Source: Poecilobothrus nobilitatus (Eukaryota > Arthropoda > Insecta > Diptera > Dolichopodidae). From it: 64,000 nucleotides of DNA. The DNA is taken from contig OX352774.1 of the NCBI GenBank assembly GCA_947095535.1, positions 240,585,825 to 240,649,824 on the forward strand, written 5' to 3'. Below, one piece after another: positions 1 to 11,474 of this stretch. The translations under genes were made by a program, and so were the position numbers. Position 1 is the stretch's first letter. The number at the start of each line of letters is the position of its first letter. The notes beneath the pieces are model-generated. The model made no database searches, had not been told where the DNA came from, and saw only the letters and a program-made list of their open reading frames with translations.

Positions 1-159
1 AAAAATAAATTAGAAATTTAAATAGAATAGTTTTTAAAAAGCAAAATAAAAAAAAATATGTAATGGTAGAAAATATTTAAAAAGAAAAAAAAACTTACAC
101 CTAGTCTTGTCTCCTGATATAAATACCATTAATATAAGGTTTCAAATACGAAAGTCTAT
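1..159. other. AT-rich flank
   Basis: Left edge of the window, AT-rich with short A and T runs. No gene or repeat boundary was recognised. Confidence 0.5.
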
Positions 160-2800
160 TTAAAAAAAATAAAATTAATCGTCTGTTGTCTATAAAAAAC
201 GAAAAAAAAAAAAACTTATGGCAATCGAAGATTTAAGAGATAAATACCAGTTTTATTTACTCACAATAAAAAAAAAAGAAAACACTATTTTGTGAATTTA
301 CAGAAAAACAAAGGAATTAGAATAGACTTTCATAATTGAAACCGTGATTATAAATATAGCTCTTAAATAATTAGAGCAATAAAAATTATGTATCTTTTAA
401 GTATTGTAGTGTGTTTTTAAATAAATCATTAAAATATGAAGATTTATATGTTTTTTGTTTTTTTAATTCTTATAAGTCTTCAAATTTATTAAGTAAAAAG
501 CTAAACTGAAAAAATGTTACCATTCACAATATGAAAGAAAAATGTAAAAAAAAAAAATCAGAAAAAACACATTAATAGCTGAGGTAAATGTATAAATTTT
601 TTTTCAAAGATACATAAGAAAAATTATTTTAAAAGTTTAAAATAAAATCTTTTAATAAAAATTATAAAATCAAAATATTTATTTGGTTTGTTTTATTTTA
701 AAACTCTTTTTTTTTTTTTTGTGGATATTAGAGAGAGATTTTTTTAGATTATATTTGGGCTAAATAATTATGTGAATAAAAATGGTGATCCCAATGGATC
801 CAAAATATAAGATGAATTAGTTGGGAGAATAATGGATAATATCAATTAGCATTGAATTGGAGTGGTAAATGAAAAGTTCGATTACATCAATTTGTAACAT
901 TAAATATTCCCTCCACCCATATTTAATTTGTCCCGCTTTTTTATATAATTTAATGTATAATTATTTAAAAATTAAATTATGAAGATTTAAAGAACGTTTT
1001 ATGACTTCTTTCTAAAATTGTATGGTTAAATATCACGTAAACGACCTATTGGAAATTGAAAAATTAATCTAGAAAAATGTAAATAATAGGTGCTGTTGCG
1101 ATATTCAGTTTTAAATAGTTTTGAATTTTTTTTTTGAAAATTGTAGACTTTTAGAATCAACTAGCTATATTTTTTTATATAGATTTGACGTTTTTATTGA
1201 ATACAATTTAAAAAATTTTTGTGGGGAGTTGTGTTATTTTTTGTAAAATACTTTTGAAATAATTTAAACAGTTCACTACTATGACTACGACATTTTTTAG
1301 TTGAGTTAAAAAGAGTCCTAAATTGAGTTGATTTTCGTGACAGTCCAAAATGCTTGAACTTTCAAGGTATTAAAGTGAAGGTCTTATCATAAAATATTAT
1401 TTTAATCCTAAAGTCGAAATAAAAAAAATCTAGATCTTAGATTTATTTATATTAATTTTTTTATTCAATAAAGGAATTTATTATGTACAAAAATTTTTCC
1501 CATTTAATATAAAATTGCTAAACTCTTAAAGAAAATGTTGAAATACTTAAACTAATATTTTTGAACATATTTTATTGTTATTTCATACATTTTCAGTCTT
1601 TCGTCTCTTTCTAATTCCATGTTTTTTAATTCAAGTTCCTGTTTTCTAAGCTGAAATTCTTCCTTTCTTTAAATTTCATAGTTTCTAAATTACATTTTTT
1701 CTCATTATAATCTTTTTCCGCCTCTTATTTTTAACTTTAAGTTCTTTTTAAGTTTATTTTTAACTTTAAGTTAAAAGTTCATTTCGTTCTATATTGATAA
1801 GGTTGATCTGATCGATAGCAGTTTTATATGCTTTACATTTTAATTTTGTAAATTTATCAGTTTTGTTATTTAGAGATACTAATGTTGATGCCGCCTCGTT
1901 AAATTGTATTAAACATTGTTCCGCATTAGATGACTCATCACTGTTTGCTGTAGCCATTCCCATCTCTATCATTTCTCCATTTATCCTAGGAGATTTTACG
2001 TTTGTTACTACAATTTCAATTAAAATAACTGAACCAGTACCATAAAGATCAAAACAACTTTTACATTTTTCACCAAAAATATCGGAAAGGATATTGAAAT
2101 ATGGACATATTTGATTTAGTTTTGCTAAAAAAAAAATTATAAACTTTATTAAAGTGGACGATATAAATTAAACGTTACCTTCTACATTTATTAGTTCATC
2201 ATCTTCTTCGATAATTTCAGCATCAATTTTATTTATCCATTCTTGAGCTTTTTTAAAAGTCTTTCTAAGGTATCTCATTTTATACTTCATCAAGTCCCAT
2301 GTTGAATTAATTTTAGTGCTTTCCAGTAATTTTCAATAATAAACCTGTGCTGTAGGTTTCTAAAAAAATATACATAAAAATAATATACATATATTTATTT
2401 ATTTATATTTTCATACCTTTATGCATTATGTATTTTTATAACCTCAAGATTTCTTTCCTTTTGAATATATTTTAACATTTTCAACACTTCTTTTGTGTCC
2501 CACTTTTTATTAAGCCTTTTATCTTGCCTTGTTTCATTAATATTAATATCTGGGAATTTAATTATAAGTTACAAAACTTAAATTTAAAATATTTTTGTTT
2601 TGACAGCAGTAAACTTCTTAGACAAAATTCGTAGGAAATTTGTCAAACTAAAAATTACAACACGTAAAGTGTATAGACTCTTATTAAAAAAAACAAATTA
2701 CTTAAAAAAAAACAATAAAAAAAATAGGACACTTTTAACATTTAATGTCTAAAGCAACATCTGTAATTCGTATTTGAAACATAAAAATTTCTATATTGAC
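160..2800 (-). repeat. Trihelix-gene repeat unit, copy A
   Basis: First of three copies of a long repeat unit carrying a Myb/SANT-like gene. From about position 160 it runs in the same orientation as copy C (from about 11475). The two share the AAAATTAATCGTCTG block, the non-coding part around 720-1550 and the gene remnant at 1552-2540. It is inverted relative to copy B (3291-5552). Similarity to copy B stops after about 2800, where copies B and C continue upstream for roughly another 100-130 bases, so copy A is truncated on its gene-5' side. Boundaries were judged by eye and may be off by tens of bases. Confidence 0.75.
1552..2540 (-). pseudogene. Myb/SANT-like (trihelix) protein pseudogene, copy A
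   Basis: Broken copy of the gene intact at 3673-4687 and 12739-13740. Exon 1 matches about 2440-2538, exon 2 about 2181-2363, exon 3 about 1552-2120. The start region is deleted: the nearest ATG is out of frame with the conserved WDK-type SANT segment. Exon 3 is interrupted; only an internal piece around 1766-1972 stays open, matching the TANSDESSNAEQCLIQ segment of copy B. The charged tail (ELELKKMELE in the intact copies) is frameshifted. The stop site matches the other copies. No protein is expected. Confidence 0.75.
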
Positions 2801-2887
2801 ATTTCAAGCGAAATATATGGAAAGGTTTAGTTTTTTAAGTGATGGTCAGTTTTGCTCAATTGACTGACTCAGATCATACAGTAAACT

Positions 2888-3216
2888 TTAGTGCTCAACC
2901 TAAATAAAAGCGTACGGCGTATATTTTATGTCAAATAATTTTTAAATACATGTATGTATTTAAATGAGCACTCGAAATAAGGAACGTATCGTATGTCAGG
3001 TTTTGAAATTAAGAAAGCGAATAAAATTTTTTTTGTTGTTCTTTGTTATGTTGTCAAGAGTATTTTTTAAAAATGAAAACAAATATAAAAAAATTTAAAA
3101 ATTAAAGTACAAATAAAAAATTGTACGCGCATATCAATTTCAGGATACGACGATGTATCGACGTACTGGCGTATAAAAATTGTACGTCGTACGCTTTAAT
3201 TTAGTTTAAGCCCTTA
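2888..3216. mobile_element. MITE-1, short non-autonomous inverted-repeat element
   Basis: About 330 bases with imperfect terminal inverted repeats of roughly 25-28 bases. The left end reads GTGCTCAACCTAAATAAAAG. The right end, read on the other strand, is close to GGGCTTAAACTAAATTAAAG; both run on into CGTAC. It has no coding capacity. A second copy in the opposite orientation lies at 44845-45133 and shares the ends plus the internal TTTAAATACATGTAT motif. It occupies the spacer between trihelix copies A and B. Target duplication and superfamily could not be fixed; a TTAA-like or TA site is possible. Confidence 0.65.
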
Positions 3217-3290
3217 AATAAGCTTTCTAAAAAAAAATTAGACAGACCTTGCCTATTGCCATAAAAAATTAATGTAGAAGGATTTTGGAC

Positions 3291-5552
3291 AGTTTGGTGT
3301 TTCTTATGACAACAACATTAGAATTTAGAAATGTTGTTCGTTTTTATAACAGCTGACCAGCATCACCAAAGAAAACGAAAATCTGACATCTTCTTCCTAA
3401 AGAATTGTCAATAAAGAAATGTTTATGTTTTAAATACGAATTATAGATGTCCCTTTAAACACTAAATATTAAAACTGCTGTTTTTTTTAAATTTTTTTTT
3501 AGTAATTTGCCTTTTTAATATGAGTCTACACTTCACGTGTTGTAATTTTAGTTAGATAAATTCCGTACAAAACTTGTCTAGGAAATTTGCACCTGTCAAA
3601 ACAAAAATATTTTATAATTTATATTAAGTTAAAAGTTATAATTGCAGATTCGTAAATATTAATGTTAATTTAATGGCTCAAAGCAAAAAAACAAGGCAAC
3701 ATAAAAGACCTAATAAAAAGTGGGACAAAGAAGAAGTGTTGAAAATGTTAAAATATATTCAAAAGGAAAGAAATCTTGAGGTTATAAAAATACAATATAC
3801 ATTAATGCATTACATTCCAGCCATATACATATCCATATTATAAAAATATATGAGAATATAAATAAATAAATAGATACATATGTATATTATTTTTTTTAGA
3901 AACCTACAGCACAAATCTACTATAGAAAGTTACTGGAGACCACCAAAATTGATACGACATGGGACTTGATGAAATGGAAAATGAGATACCTTAGAGAGAC
4001 TTTTAAAAAAGCTCAAGAATGGAAAAATAAAATTGATGCCGGGATTATTGATGAAGATGATGAATTAATATATGTAGAAGGTAAAGTTTAATTCATATTG
4101 TCCACTTTATTGAAAAAGTTTTTATTTTTTTTTTAGCAAAACTAAACCAAATGTGTCCACATTACAATATCCTTTCCGATATTTTTGGTGAAAAATATAA
4201 AAGCGGTTTTGAGTTTTATGATACTAGTTCAGATATTTTAACAGAAAATGCGGCGAAAGTAAAGTCTCCTAGGATACATGAAGAAATGATAGAGATGGGA
4301 ATGGTTACTGCAAACAGTGATGAGTCATCTAATGCGGAACAATGTTTAATACAAGTTAACGAGGCGGCATCAACATCAGTATCTTTAAATAACAAAACTG
4401 ATAAATTGACAAAATTAAAATGTAAAGCATCTAAAACTGCTATCGATAAGATCAACCTTATCAATATAGAAAGAAATGAACTTTTAAAGTTAAAAATAGA
4501 GGCGGAAAAGGAGTATAATGAGAAAAAATTTAATTTAGAAACTATGAAATTTAAAGAAGAAAAAGAAAGGAGAAAAGAAGAATTTCAGCTTAGAAAACAG
4601 GAACTTGAATTAAAAAAAATGGAATTAGAAAGAGACGAAAGACTGAAAATGTATGAAATTAGAATGAAATATGGTCAAAAAGATTAGTTTAAGTATTTCT
4701 TAACATTTTCTTTAGAGTTTAGCAATTTTATATTAAATGGCACAAATTATTGTACATAATGAAACAATTCCATTATTCAATAAAAAAATATTAATCTAAG
4801 ATCTATATTCTTTTTATTTCATAACTTTAGGATTTAGATAATAATATTTTATGATAAGACCATCACTTTAATACCGTGACAATTTAAACATTTAGGACTG
4901 TCACGAAAATCAACTCAATTTAGTTGATTTTGACATAGTCAACTGTTTAAATTATTTCAAAAATATTTTTAAAAAACTAACAAACTGCCCACAAACAATT
5001 TTTAAATTATATTCAACAAAAATGTCAAATCTATATAAAAAAATATAGCTATAGTTGACTCCAAAAGTCTACAATTTTCAAAATAAAATTTAAAACTATT
5101 TAAATCTGAATCTCGCAACAGCACCTATTTGATTTTTCTAGATAAATTTTTCAATTTCCAATAGATCGTTTACGTGATATTTACCCGTACAATTTTAGAA
5201 AGAAGTCATAAAATGTTCTTTAAATCTTCATAATTTAATTTTGATTTTTTAATTTTTAAATAATTATGCATTAAATTATATAAAAAAGGGGGATAAATTA
5301 AATATGGGTGGAGGGAATTTTTAACGTTACAAATTGATGCAATTGAACTTTTCATTTACCACTCCAGTTCAATGCTTATTGATATTATCCCTTATTCTGG
5401 CAGCTAATTCATCTTATTATTTTCATCTTATATTTTGGATCCATTGGGATCACCATTTTATTCACATATTCAATTATTTAGCTCAAATATAATCTAAAAA
5501 AATCTCTTAATATCCATAAAAAAAAAAAATAATTTTAAAATAAAGCAAAACA
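3291..5552 (+). repeat. Trihelix-gene repeat unit, copy B
   Basis: Second copy of the unit, on the plus strand and inverted relative to copies A and C. The upstream edge shared with copy C is the TTTGGTGTTTCT block at 3293 (inverted at about 14122). The downstream edge shared with copy A is near 5552; A and C share a further ~550 bases beyond this that B lacks. The unit contains the intact three-exon gene at 3673-4687, then about 850 bases of conserved non-coding sequence including the GGGTGGAGGGAA block near 5305. Confidence 0.75.
3673..4687 (+). CDS. Myb/SANT-like (trihelix) DNA-binding protein, copy B
   Basis: Three exons join in frame: 3673-3780, 3900-4080 and 4137-4687, all with GT/AG borders, giving 279 aa. 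Residues about 15-96 form a Myb/SANT-like (trihelix) domain with the aromatic and charged signatures WDKEEVLKML, TWDLMKWKMRYLRETF and QEWKNK. A serine-rich linker follows. The last ~70 residues are a strongly charged Lys/Glu coiled coil (EERRKEEFQL onward) ending YGQKD. The domain is known from transcription factors and from the accessory Myb-like protein of PIF/Harbinger transposons. No transposase lies nearby. The three local copies, two intact, suggest either a mobile or formerly mobile accessory gene or a young host family. Function beyond DNA binding is not determined. Confidence 0.7.
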
Positions 5553-6044
5553 GGCTTTTTTCAATTTATAAATTCTGTCTTTATAATGTTATCAAAATTA
5601 TTTCAAAATTGAAAACAAAGCAATATACGATAATTATAAAAAAAAAAAAAAAACTTTGCATAAAACATTCTAACAAATTTGAATTTTTACTTTAATATTG
5701 GTTTATTATAATATGTATATCGTTAACTCTTATTTCAAACCTAAATAAATTTATTATTTTTTAATTTTAATTGTATCTTTTTTTGTTTTGTTTTTGAGTT
5801 TTTTCTTAAATGTACAGTTATTGTGCAATTAATGGAAAATTTATTAAATAATTTAGAATATATTGCCCTAATCATTAATAATTCGGACAGGTTAATAAAT
5901 TCAACGTATTCATTTTTAAAACAAATCTTTAGTAAACTCAAATTTTCATTGAATGTAAGTAATTTTCATTGTATTTATTTAAAAACTTATTTAAAGCTAA
6001 CTTATTTATTTTAAAGCTAATTTATATTTGAATTTGAAAATGTT
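5553..6044. other. AT-rich spacer
   Basis: Between trihelix copy B and the Tc1-like element. It holds poly-A/T runs and AT-rich sequence. Short open frames on both strands show no recognisable protein signal. Confidence 0.5.
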
Positions 6045-7271
6045 AAATAAATAACAGCATTTTTTTAATGTAAATAAAAAGTACTTCTTATAATAATGAA
6101 AAATAACTTGACCACTAGTAATTCACAAAGATTCTATGGGATTAAAATCAGGACTGGGTATTGGGCAGTCCATAAGTGAAATTTCTCTACTGTTAAGCCA
6201 GTTTTTAGTTATTTTGGATGTATGACATGAAGTTCCATCCTGTTGAAACATAAATTCTTCATAAGAACTAAGTTTCGATATTGATGGAAACAAACTATTT
6301 TCTAAATTTCCAATATACTTTTGTGCTTTTACAGTGCAATCAATGAAATGTAAATTACCAACTGCTTTTGAGGACATGGATCTCCACACCATGACAGTAG
6401 CTGGAAATTTTACGGTACATTTCAAACAGTCTCTGTATTGTTCCTTCTTCGTTCGTATTACCCTTTTCCTTTGATTACATACGCACAAATCAAATTTAGA
6501 TTCATCGCCAAAGATGATTGTATACCATTACCTTTGCACCCAATTTTTTATTGTTTTAGTTCAGAGTCCATTAACCTCCTTCTCTTTTATAAAGTAGTTA
6601 ATAAGGGTTTTTCTTTAGCCGAGTTAACAAAATATTTCTCAAATGGAAAGTTCGTTGAAGTTTTCCTTTTTTAAATATTTTTCTATAATGCACTTTTTAC
6701 CTTATAAAATTTATAATTGAGTTTTTGCATATTGATGCGAGTCCACTGGCTCCACGCCGTACTGGTTTTTTTGTACGTTCCGACCATATTTTTCAAATAT
6801 TGAGGACTGTACTTCTTCTGTTTTCCTGTATAATTTTAACTAAAATTATCTTATCATATTCTCATATCTCTTATTCGACCTTTATGTTTAGAAGCAGATG
6901 TCGATTTTGTTGTTTTCAATTTGTTAAAGATGTCATCTGCAGTAAACCTTGCTATATTTAAGCATTTTGATGTCTCCTCATAACTTTGACCAGTTTTATA
7001 TTTTTCGATAATTAACTTTCGTATTTCCTCATTAATTGGCTTATCACACACCATGACGAATAATAAAATACTAAAATAATATGCATTGTTTCATCAAAAT
7101 GTATGATAAAAATAATAAATCTTAAAAATAACGGATATTTGGGATTGCAGCTTGAAAATAAATACAATTATTATCAAAAAACATGCTGCACGAATTACTA
7201 GTGGTCAATTTATTTTTAATTGTTATAGGAAGTACTTTTAATTTACATTAAAAAAATACAGTTATTTATTT
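6045..7271 (-). mobile_element. Tc1-like DNA transposon, internally deleted and decayed
   Basis: About 1.2 kb element with terminal inverted repeats of roughly 80 bases. The left arm (6045-6125) ends GACCACTAGTAATTC. The right arm (7191-7271) begins GAATTACTAGTGGTC, and both contain TTTTTTTAATGTAAAT near the outer end. It encloses a broken transposase on the minus strand (6123-7054). The size is short of a full Tc1 element because the transposase tail is missing. Outer boundaries are within about 10 bases; the TA target duplication was not resolved. Confidence 0.75.
6123..7054 (-). pseudogene. Tc1-like DDE transposase remnant
   Basis: Reads on the minus strand. From 7054 down to 6854 an open piece of 66 codons looks like the N-terminal helix-turn-helix that binds the inverted repeats (EEIRKLIIEKYKTGQS). 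The middle is broken by stops and frameshifts. From 6488 to 6123 a second open piece of 121 codons carries the catalytic core: GDESKF just upstream supplies the first Asp, FQQDGTSCHT the second, and SPDFNPIES the Glu. The second Asp and the Glu are separated by 34 residues, as is usual for Tc1 (DD34E). A TGA comes three codons after that motif, where the inverted repeat begins, so the C-terminal tail is deleted. Inactive. Confidence 0.8.
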
Positions 7272-7309
7272 ATTTAAGTTTTTTTCGTACTTTATTTAAA
7301 AAAAAAAAA

Positions 7310-8245
7310 CGAGGAAGAATACAGTTGCCTTTGTCAACTCTTAGATACCTGTACGAATCGTTAGTATGTTCATAGCCTGTCACTCTGCTTATAATACTAT
7401 TTTTTTAATTTTTTAGTATTTTAAAATAATTTGGGTGAATTTTATAATTTCTAGAACTATGGGTTGTACATATATATTTAAATTATATGTATATACATTC
7501 TTCAAAAGCAGATTCTAACCTTCCACATAACGATTAGCAATCCAAAACTTTTCCAAATATACTATAGTACCATTTAATACTAAGCGGCAAATGCATAATA
7601 ATTTATACTATACATATGTATATCATTCATTCATCAGTGACATATACGATATGTAAATAAACATGAATTATATAAGTATGTATACTAATATCATATAAAT
7701 ATAAATTCTGCAAGCAACCGTTGTATTTTTTATTTTTTTAATTTTTTTTGGTACTACGCATCATCCTCATCAACAATTTCAAATTATCGAGTAAAAAAAA
7801 ATGCAAAAAAATACAAAAAATTTGTTAGAAAAATTTAGAAAAAGAAGTGACACTTTCGTCAATTTGAAGGTAACCCTATATTACTAAAAAAAAAAGTTGT
7901 TAATAGAAATAAAAATATGTTGGAGCTTTAAGTTTTGTATATTACTTCAAAAAATTAGGACAGGTGTTCAACTTACAGGTGTTTAAAAATAAAGAATTTT
8001 TTAGTTTTTGATCCCATGTAGCTCCGAAACGGGGGGCGGTACAAAAATATTTTCTGAAATGACTCATATTTATTTTCAAAGACCTAACTTCTCTCAGAGT
8101 TTCTAACTTAAACCGTTTGGAAGATAGAAGGAATCAAGAATTTTGCAAAATTTGAGTTTTGCATAACGATAAATTAAGACACCTTATCAAGGTGTCACCA
8201 AGAGTATATATTTAGACACCACAAGTATATATTTATTGTATGTAT
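7310..8245 (-). repeat. TACCCG repeat, inverted partial copy
   Basis: Begins with CGAGGAAGAATACAGTTGCC, the exact reverse of the end of the copy at 9234-10874, and continues in inverted orientation through the ACCGTATGT/AAGACACC segment near 8180. It lacks the hairpin-bearing head found at 9234 and 33173. No coding region was seen. Together with 9234-10874 it forms a large head-to-head inverted repeat. Confidence 0.75.
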
Positions 8246-9233
8246 ATGATGTACCTTATTAATTGCCTTCGTCCAGCATTACTTAGAGTTAGTTATTGAA
8301 CTAGTTGCGGTAATGCGAGTTAGTAATGAGTTCGAACAAAAAAATATGGAAAAAATATGTGTGTAAATTTATTATTACTTCTATTTATTTTACTATATTA
8401 GCTATTATATTAGAAAAGAACAATTATATAACATTAATTATTAACCACATAAAATAAAATTTTATTAATTAAATTAAAGTACTTTTTCTCAAAAAAGATT
8501 TTTTTTGAATTTGGAAAATAAATCTAATGATTAATTTAATTGGCCTAATAATAATAATAAGACTTCTACAGTCATTAAATTTTATTTTTGTATAAAATTT
8601 CAATTCATTACATGTTTTTTTTTTGTTTTTGGATTTTTAAGAAATAAAATATGTACACAAATTCTTTTTATTTTTAATATGAATTGTTATTGATTTTATA
8701 CTTAACATGAAATTTAACTTTTTTAAAAAAAAAACAACTTTGATTAATTTAAAAAAAAAAAGTGTAAAATTTTTTGTTTTGTTATTTTTACAATTCTTTT
8801 CTTTTTTTCGTTTATTCTTGGCAGTTTAACTAAATGTATAATGTTTAATTAAAAATGAAATTGATTAAAGAACAATGAAATATATTTTGTTTTTATTTTG
8901 ATATTGGTTTTTACCAAGTTTTTATTTTTTGTTTTAATACTTAAAAACAATCTAGCAATATTTTATTATAAGTCCAAAAACTATGTCATACATCCAGAAT
9001 ATAGAAAAAAACAAACGGAAAAAGAGAGAAACAAAAAAAATAAAAAAAAAATGTGTATGCACTATGCAGTTTTATAATAAACGTGTTAAAAAATAAATTG
9101 TTTTTGTTTGGAAAACAAAAAAAAAAACAATTGTTTAAAACAATTTATATAACTTAACATTATAGTAAATTTTCTTTTAATAAGGATGAAAGCTAATAAT
9201 AAAAGTGTGTATTTTTCTTTAGAAAATCTTTTT
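8246..9233. other. Centre of the inverted repeat, no gene seen
   Basis: AT-rich sequence between the two TACCCG repeat arms, with long A/T runs. A short reading frame at its end runs into the repeat and shows no protein signal. Confidence 0.5.
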
Positions 9234-10874
9234 TTATACCCGTACGATGAGATCGGGTATAATAAAATTACTTCTCCGTTTGTAACACCTCGAAATAAGT
9301 GAGCTAGATATACCTTCAAAGGTATGGATCGGATCAGAAAAAAATTCTAAGTCGATTGAGCCATGTCCGTCCGTCCGTCGTCAGCACGCTAACTCAAAAA
9401 CTAAGAAAGCTAGAATCTTGAAATTTACACAAAATATTCTAGGAGCAATTTGTAGGTTCCCTATTTTTTTTGGTTGAGTTCCGACGAAAACTTCGGGTAG
9501 CTCTCCAACACCTAACTTTTAGATCCCCACATTTTTTTTGAAATAGAAATGAAAAAAAATAAATTGAAAATTTTAACTGCTGATAGATGTCACAAAAATA
9601 TTAATTTTATTTTTAATAACTTTTTTTTGTAGCCCCACCCGTTACGGAGCAACAGCTCCCCAAAGGTTCAAAAAAGCTCTATACATATTTAAATTGTTAT
9701 AGCACAAGTTGTATAAGGTATATCTTCAGTCTGAAAACGGCAAACGATTACTGCTGTTATTAGCTTTAAAAGAATATACAATAAATTTATAGCTGTGGCA
9801 TACGGTGTCTTAATTTACCGTTATGCGAAACTCAAATTTTGCAAAATCCTTTAACCCTTCTATCTTCTAAACGGTTTAAGTTGGAAACTGAAATTTTGAC
9901 AGAAGTTAGGTCTTTGAAAATAAGTATGAGTCATTTCAGAATTTTTTTTTGTATCACCCCCCGTTTAGGAGCTGTAAGGGGTCAAAAACTGAAAATTTGC
10001 TATTTTTAAACACCTATAACTTGAACACCGGTTAAAATTTTTTTTGAAGTAATACACAAAAATTAAAGCTTCAACATTATACTCTTATTTCTGTTAACAA
10101 CTTTTTTTAATAATATAGGGTTACTTTATAATTAAAGAAAGTGTTACTTGATTTTTCCAAATTTTCTAACAAATTTCTTTAACGAATTTTTTGCATTTTC
10201 TTTTACTCGATAATTTGAAATTGTTGAAGATATAATGCATAGTACAAAAAAATGTAAATAAATAAACAACATAACGGTTGCTTGAAGAATTTTTATTTAT
10301 ATGATATTGATATACATACATACTTATATAATATCATGTTTATTTACATATCGTATATGTCACTGATGAATGAATGATAAGAGTATAGATGTATATTATA
10401 GCGCCTTATTTACATACATGTATGTATTTTATTGTACTTATAAGAAATTATTCTATGAATGAAAATATTTTTAAAGAAATATTGCAATGTATGGCGATAT
10501 ACTTATAACAATATAAATATACTATGTACGCATTAATATAATATAATATTTAAAATTATATTTACTATTTTGTGTTTAGTAAATTTAATATACATTTACC
10601 GCTTAGTATTAAATGGTACTATAGAATATTTGAAAAAGTTTTGGATTGATAATCGTTATGTGGAAGGTTAAAATCTGCTTTTGAAGAATGTATAAACATA
10701 TGGTTTGAATATATGTACAAGCCATAGTTCTACAAATTATAAAATTCACCCAAATTATTTTAAAATACTAAAATATTAAAAAAATAATATTGTAAGCAGA
10801 GTGACAGGCTGTGAACATACTAACGGTTCGTACGGGTATCTAAGAGTTGACAAAGGCAACTGTATTCTTCCTCG
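9234..10874 (+). repeat. TACCCG repeat, full-length copy 1
   Basis: About 1.64 kb. It starts TATACCCGTACG followed by a 7-bp stem (ATACCCG...CGGGTAT), then a head with GAGCCATGTCCGTCCGTCCG and AACTCAAAAACTAAGAAAGC, and the TAGCCCCACCCGTTACGGAG block. It ends TTCGTACGGGTAT, then CTAAGAGTTGACAAAGGCAA, then ATTCTTCCTCG. The TACCCGTACGA motif is therefore inverted near both ends. A second full copy is at 33173-34752. There is no open reading frame, so it is non-autonomous. The hairpin plus CCGTCCGTC head recalls dipteran interspersed repeats; the class is not determined. Confidence 0.8.
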
Positions 10875-11474
10875 TTTTTTTTTAGAGCATAAATGAAGAA
10901 ATTCAAACTATTCCACAAATGTAATGCAATTAACTCGCTAGATAGATTTAAGACATTTTCACCAAATCTCAATTTCAAAATAAATTATGAATTTTCTATA
11001 ATATTTGTTTTTTTTTTTTTTTAAAGTAAAGTTTGCAAACAAAAACAAATTAAACGCTTCAAATTCATTTGTTTTAAAACAATTCAATAATTGTGAAGTT
11101 TCATTATACAAAATCTAGAAATCTAGAAAAATAAAATACATATAATTTGGTAAAAAATAAAAAAGAAAAAGATTTAAAAAATTAAAAATATTAAAATGAT
11201 CTATTTATATATAAATATATATTTTTAATCTAATAAATATACAATTTATTGTTTTTTTTTTTAAGTTACATACAAGAAACAATTATATTCTTCTCTGTTC
11301 ATATTAAATTTACAGTTTTTTTTTTTTAGTTTTTTATTTATTCAATTTTCTGTAAATTTTTACTTAAAATAATAAATATTTGAACAAATTAAAAATTAAT
11401 AATTAAAACAATTTGTTTATTTTTTTTTAATAATTAAAAAAATTTGTTTATTTTAGACATTTTTTTATTTAGAA
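10875..11474. other. AT-rich spacer
   Basis: Between the TACCCG repeat and trihelix copy C. Poly-T and poly-A runs dominate; no gene, tRNA or repeat boundary was recognised. Confidence 0.5.
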
